Positions 6,531 to 7,223 of a stretch of DNA of 7,223 nucleotides are shown piece by piece (position 1 is the first letter of the stretch; each line of letters opens with the position of its first letter). Source of the stretch: Clostridia bacterium. GTDB lineage: Bacteria > Bacillota > Clostridia > Christensenellales > UBA1242. The translations under genes were made by a program, and so were the position numbers. The notes under the pieces were generated by a model that was not told the DNA's origin, ran no database searches, and saw only the letters and a list, made by a program, of their open reading frames with translations. The DNA lies in contig JAFYKO010000040.1 in the NCBI GenBank assembly GCA_017537515.1, forward strand, positions 1-7,223, in the 5' to 3' direction.

Positions 6531-6842
6531 ATGAACAAAGAAAAACCAAGCTTGAAATTTTTGGCCAGAATGGCAAAGAAGAGAATGAGATATATTGAGA
6601 TGATGCAAGAAAAAGCGTTAACGCCAATAGATAGGCAGTTTGAAGCCCTAAAAGACAAGGCAAGAAAATTGATTGAAGCAGATAGAGATACAACCGCACC
6701 AATAAAGAAATTGATAGATTATGAAGTGTACGACAAACTCAATCAAATACAAAGAGATAAATATATCCTTGACCTTATCGAGGTTTACACGAAAATGAAG
6801 AGCCAAATCGAAAAACGAGAAGCCGAAAGAGAGTTGGCTTAA
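6531..6842 (+). CDS. small, highly charged helical protein of unknown function
   Basis: A 103-residue protein that I do not recognise. AAGGAG at 6515-6520 lies ten bases before the ATG and decides the start. An in-frame TTG at 6507 would include that site as codons and is not used. The N-terminal 30 residues are very basic (KFLARMAKKRMR), followed by two likely amphipathic helices at about 33-52 and 64-101, rich in Lys, Arg, Glu and Asp. There is no cysteine, no membrane segment and no signal peptide. The basic start would suit contact with nucleic acid or the ribosome, but that is only inference from composition. It is transcribed away from pcrA, sharing the regulatory gap with the decamer array, and is followed by a terminator, so it is probably a single-gene unit. 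Confidence 0.85.
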   Translation: MNKEKPSLKFLARMAKKRMRYIEMMQEKALTPIDRQFEALKDKARKLIEADRDTTAPIKKLIDYEVYDKLNQIQRDKYILDLIEVYTKMKSQIEKREAERELA

Positions 6843-6894
6843 AAACTTTCTTTATATCTAAGATTGGCCCTTTAATCTGAGTTGTTCAAAAAAA

Positions 6895-6927
6895 TGCTTG
6901 CACAAATATGGGCAAGTAGGCTTTTTT
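6895..6927 (+). terminator. intrinsic terminator of the small charged protein gene
   Basis: CTTGC (6897-6901) pairs with GCAAG (6912-6916), and the preceding GC can pair with GC at 6920-6921 across a small bulge. Six T follow, matched by a run of seven A upstream (6888-6894). The bulge makes it imperfect. It lies about 55 bp after the stop codon. Confidence 0.6.
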
Positions 6928-6952
6928 ATGGGTGCCTGAGGCACCTCGCATA
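6927..6952. repeat. GC-rich hairpin patch
   Basis: GGTGCC (6931-6936) and GGCACC (6940-6945) form a perfect 6-bp stem with loop TGA. The flanking TATG and CATA extend it across a 3-base bulge. The next 18 bases are also GC-rich, unlike the surrounding A+T-rich DNA. It may be a worn relative of the two larger GC-rich palindromes, but no clear sequence identity supports this. Confidence 0.5.
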
Positions 6953-7010
6953 GGACGGTCGTTCGGCTTGAGTGATTTTGGGGTTGCAATGCGTACTAAA
7001 ACAAGGTTTT

Positions 7011-7029
7011 TTTGTGCAGTTTGCACAAA
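7011..7029. repeat. 19-bp palindrome, possible operator
   Basis: TTTGTGCA (7011-7018) and TGCACAAA (7022-7029) are perfect inverted arms around GTT. It lies 45 bp upstream of the -35 of the right-edge promoter, a fitting place for a dimeric regulator. It is followed by only four T, so it is a poor terminator. The half TTGCACAAAT recurs in near form at the terminator (6899-6908). Confidence 0.45.
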
Positions 7030-7073
7030 TTTTGGAAATTTTTAAAAAAATTAAAAAAAGTGTCGAAATTTAG

Positions 7074-7103
7074 TTGACAAGGGTGTATTGAATTTGGTAA
7101 AAT
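7074..7103 (+). promoter_or_regulatory. strong promoter reading out of the window
   Basis: A perfect -35 TTGACA (7074-7079) is followed after 18 bases by TAAAAT (7098-7103), with TG in extended -10 position. This is the best promoter in the window. Transcription would start near 7110. TGTCGAA (7061-7067), the core of the decamer array upstream of pcrA, lies just before the -35, and together with the -35 it forms an imperfect inverted repeat. The product lies beyond the right edge. Confidence 0.75.
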
Positions 7104-7108
7104 GGGAA

Positions 7109-7129
7109 TGATAGGATAGAAGTCTATCA
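7109..7129 (+). other. short hairpin at the predicted transcript 5' end
   Basis: TGATAG (7109-7114) and CTATCA (7124-7129) can pair. Alternatively GATAGA (7115-7120) and TCTATC (7123-7128) pair with a tight loop. Either would place a small hairpin at the very start of the RNA made from the right-edge promoter. Confidence 0.4.
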
Positions 7130-7138
7130 GAAGAACAC

Positions 7139-7192
7139 GTGGCGGGCGAGACGTTACTCCGCTTTCAGCGGGCAAACGTCTCACTCCGCCAC
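7139..7192. repeat. GC-rich nested hairpin, possible relative of the cloverleaf palindrome
   Basis: Three nested perfect stems: GTGGCGG (7139-7145) with CCGCCAC (7186-7192), GAGACGTT (7148-7155) with AACGTCTC (7075 + 100 = 7175 to 7182), and CCGC (7159-7162) with GCGG (7168-7171). Small internal loops separate them. Its left arm shares GGCGGGCGA with the left arm of the cloverleaf element, and like that element it sits a few tens of bases downstream of a predicted transcription start. No T-run follows, so it is not an intrinsic terminator. Confidence 0.75.
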
Positions 7193-7223
7193 CCTCAACC
7201 TCAATTGCTAACTGCTAATTACT

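Larger units (their letters stand above)
6843..7223. other. 381-bp stretch without a protein gene
   Basis: I find no credible coding region here. The 62-codon frame on the - strand at 6996-7184 runs through the promoter and the GC-rich hairpin and has no ribosome binding site. The stretch holds, left to right, a terminator, a GC-rich hairpin patch, an AT-rich palindrome, a near-consensus promoter and a nested GC-rich hairpin. It ends in two imperfect TGCTAAC/TGCTAAT heptads (7206-7219). The transcript begun by the promoter runs off the window. Confidence 0.7.

Overview
The window is low-GC bacterial DNA, most likely from the Bacillota (Firmicutes) side, perhaps an uncultured gut-type clostridium. 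The reasons are the A+T-rich codons, a tRNA gene with its CCA end encoded, AGGAG-like ribosome binding sites, and the adjacent pcrA-ligA pair that is typical of that phylum. The exact lineage cannot be read from the sequence.

Layout. Bases 1-188 are almost pure A+T and hold at most a promoter. A three-pass membrane protein of unknown function follows on the + strand, with its own terminator. A tRNA-Arg(CCT) gene on the - strand then runs towards that terminator and has its own terminator. About 50 bp behind the tRNA sits a GC-rich, perfectly symmetrical cloverleaf palindrome (926-1009). Behind that, on the same strand, is a good promoter. Further right, all on the - strand and read right to left, come pcrA (DNA helicase), ligA (NAD-dependent DNA ligase, broken by an apparent one-base loss) and a HipA/CtkA-like kinase with its own terminator. 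Divergent from pcrA is a gene for a small charged helical protein. Between these two genes lies an array of four 10-bp repeats. The last 380 bp hold no protein gene, but they do contain a terminator, a GC-rich hairpin, an AT-rich palindrome, a near-consensus promoter and, just behind it, a second GC-rich nested hairpin (7139-7192).

How the parts fit. PcrA and LigA are housekeeping replication and repair enzymes and are probably co-transcribed. The HipA-like gene follows them on the same strand, possibly by read-through. Four promoters share an extended -10 of the form TGnTAAAAT: tRNA leader, pcrA, the small gene and the right-edge promoter. This looks like the house promoter of this genome. 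The most unusual feature is the pair of GC-rich palindromes, each placed a few tens of bases downstream of a predicted transcription start. Each would therefore form a compact fold near the 5' end of an RNA. One of them would lie in the leader of tRNA-Arg.
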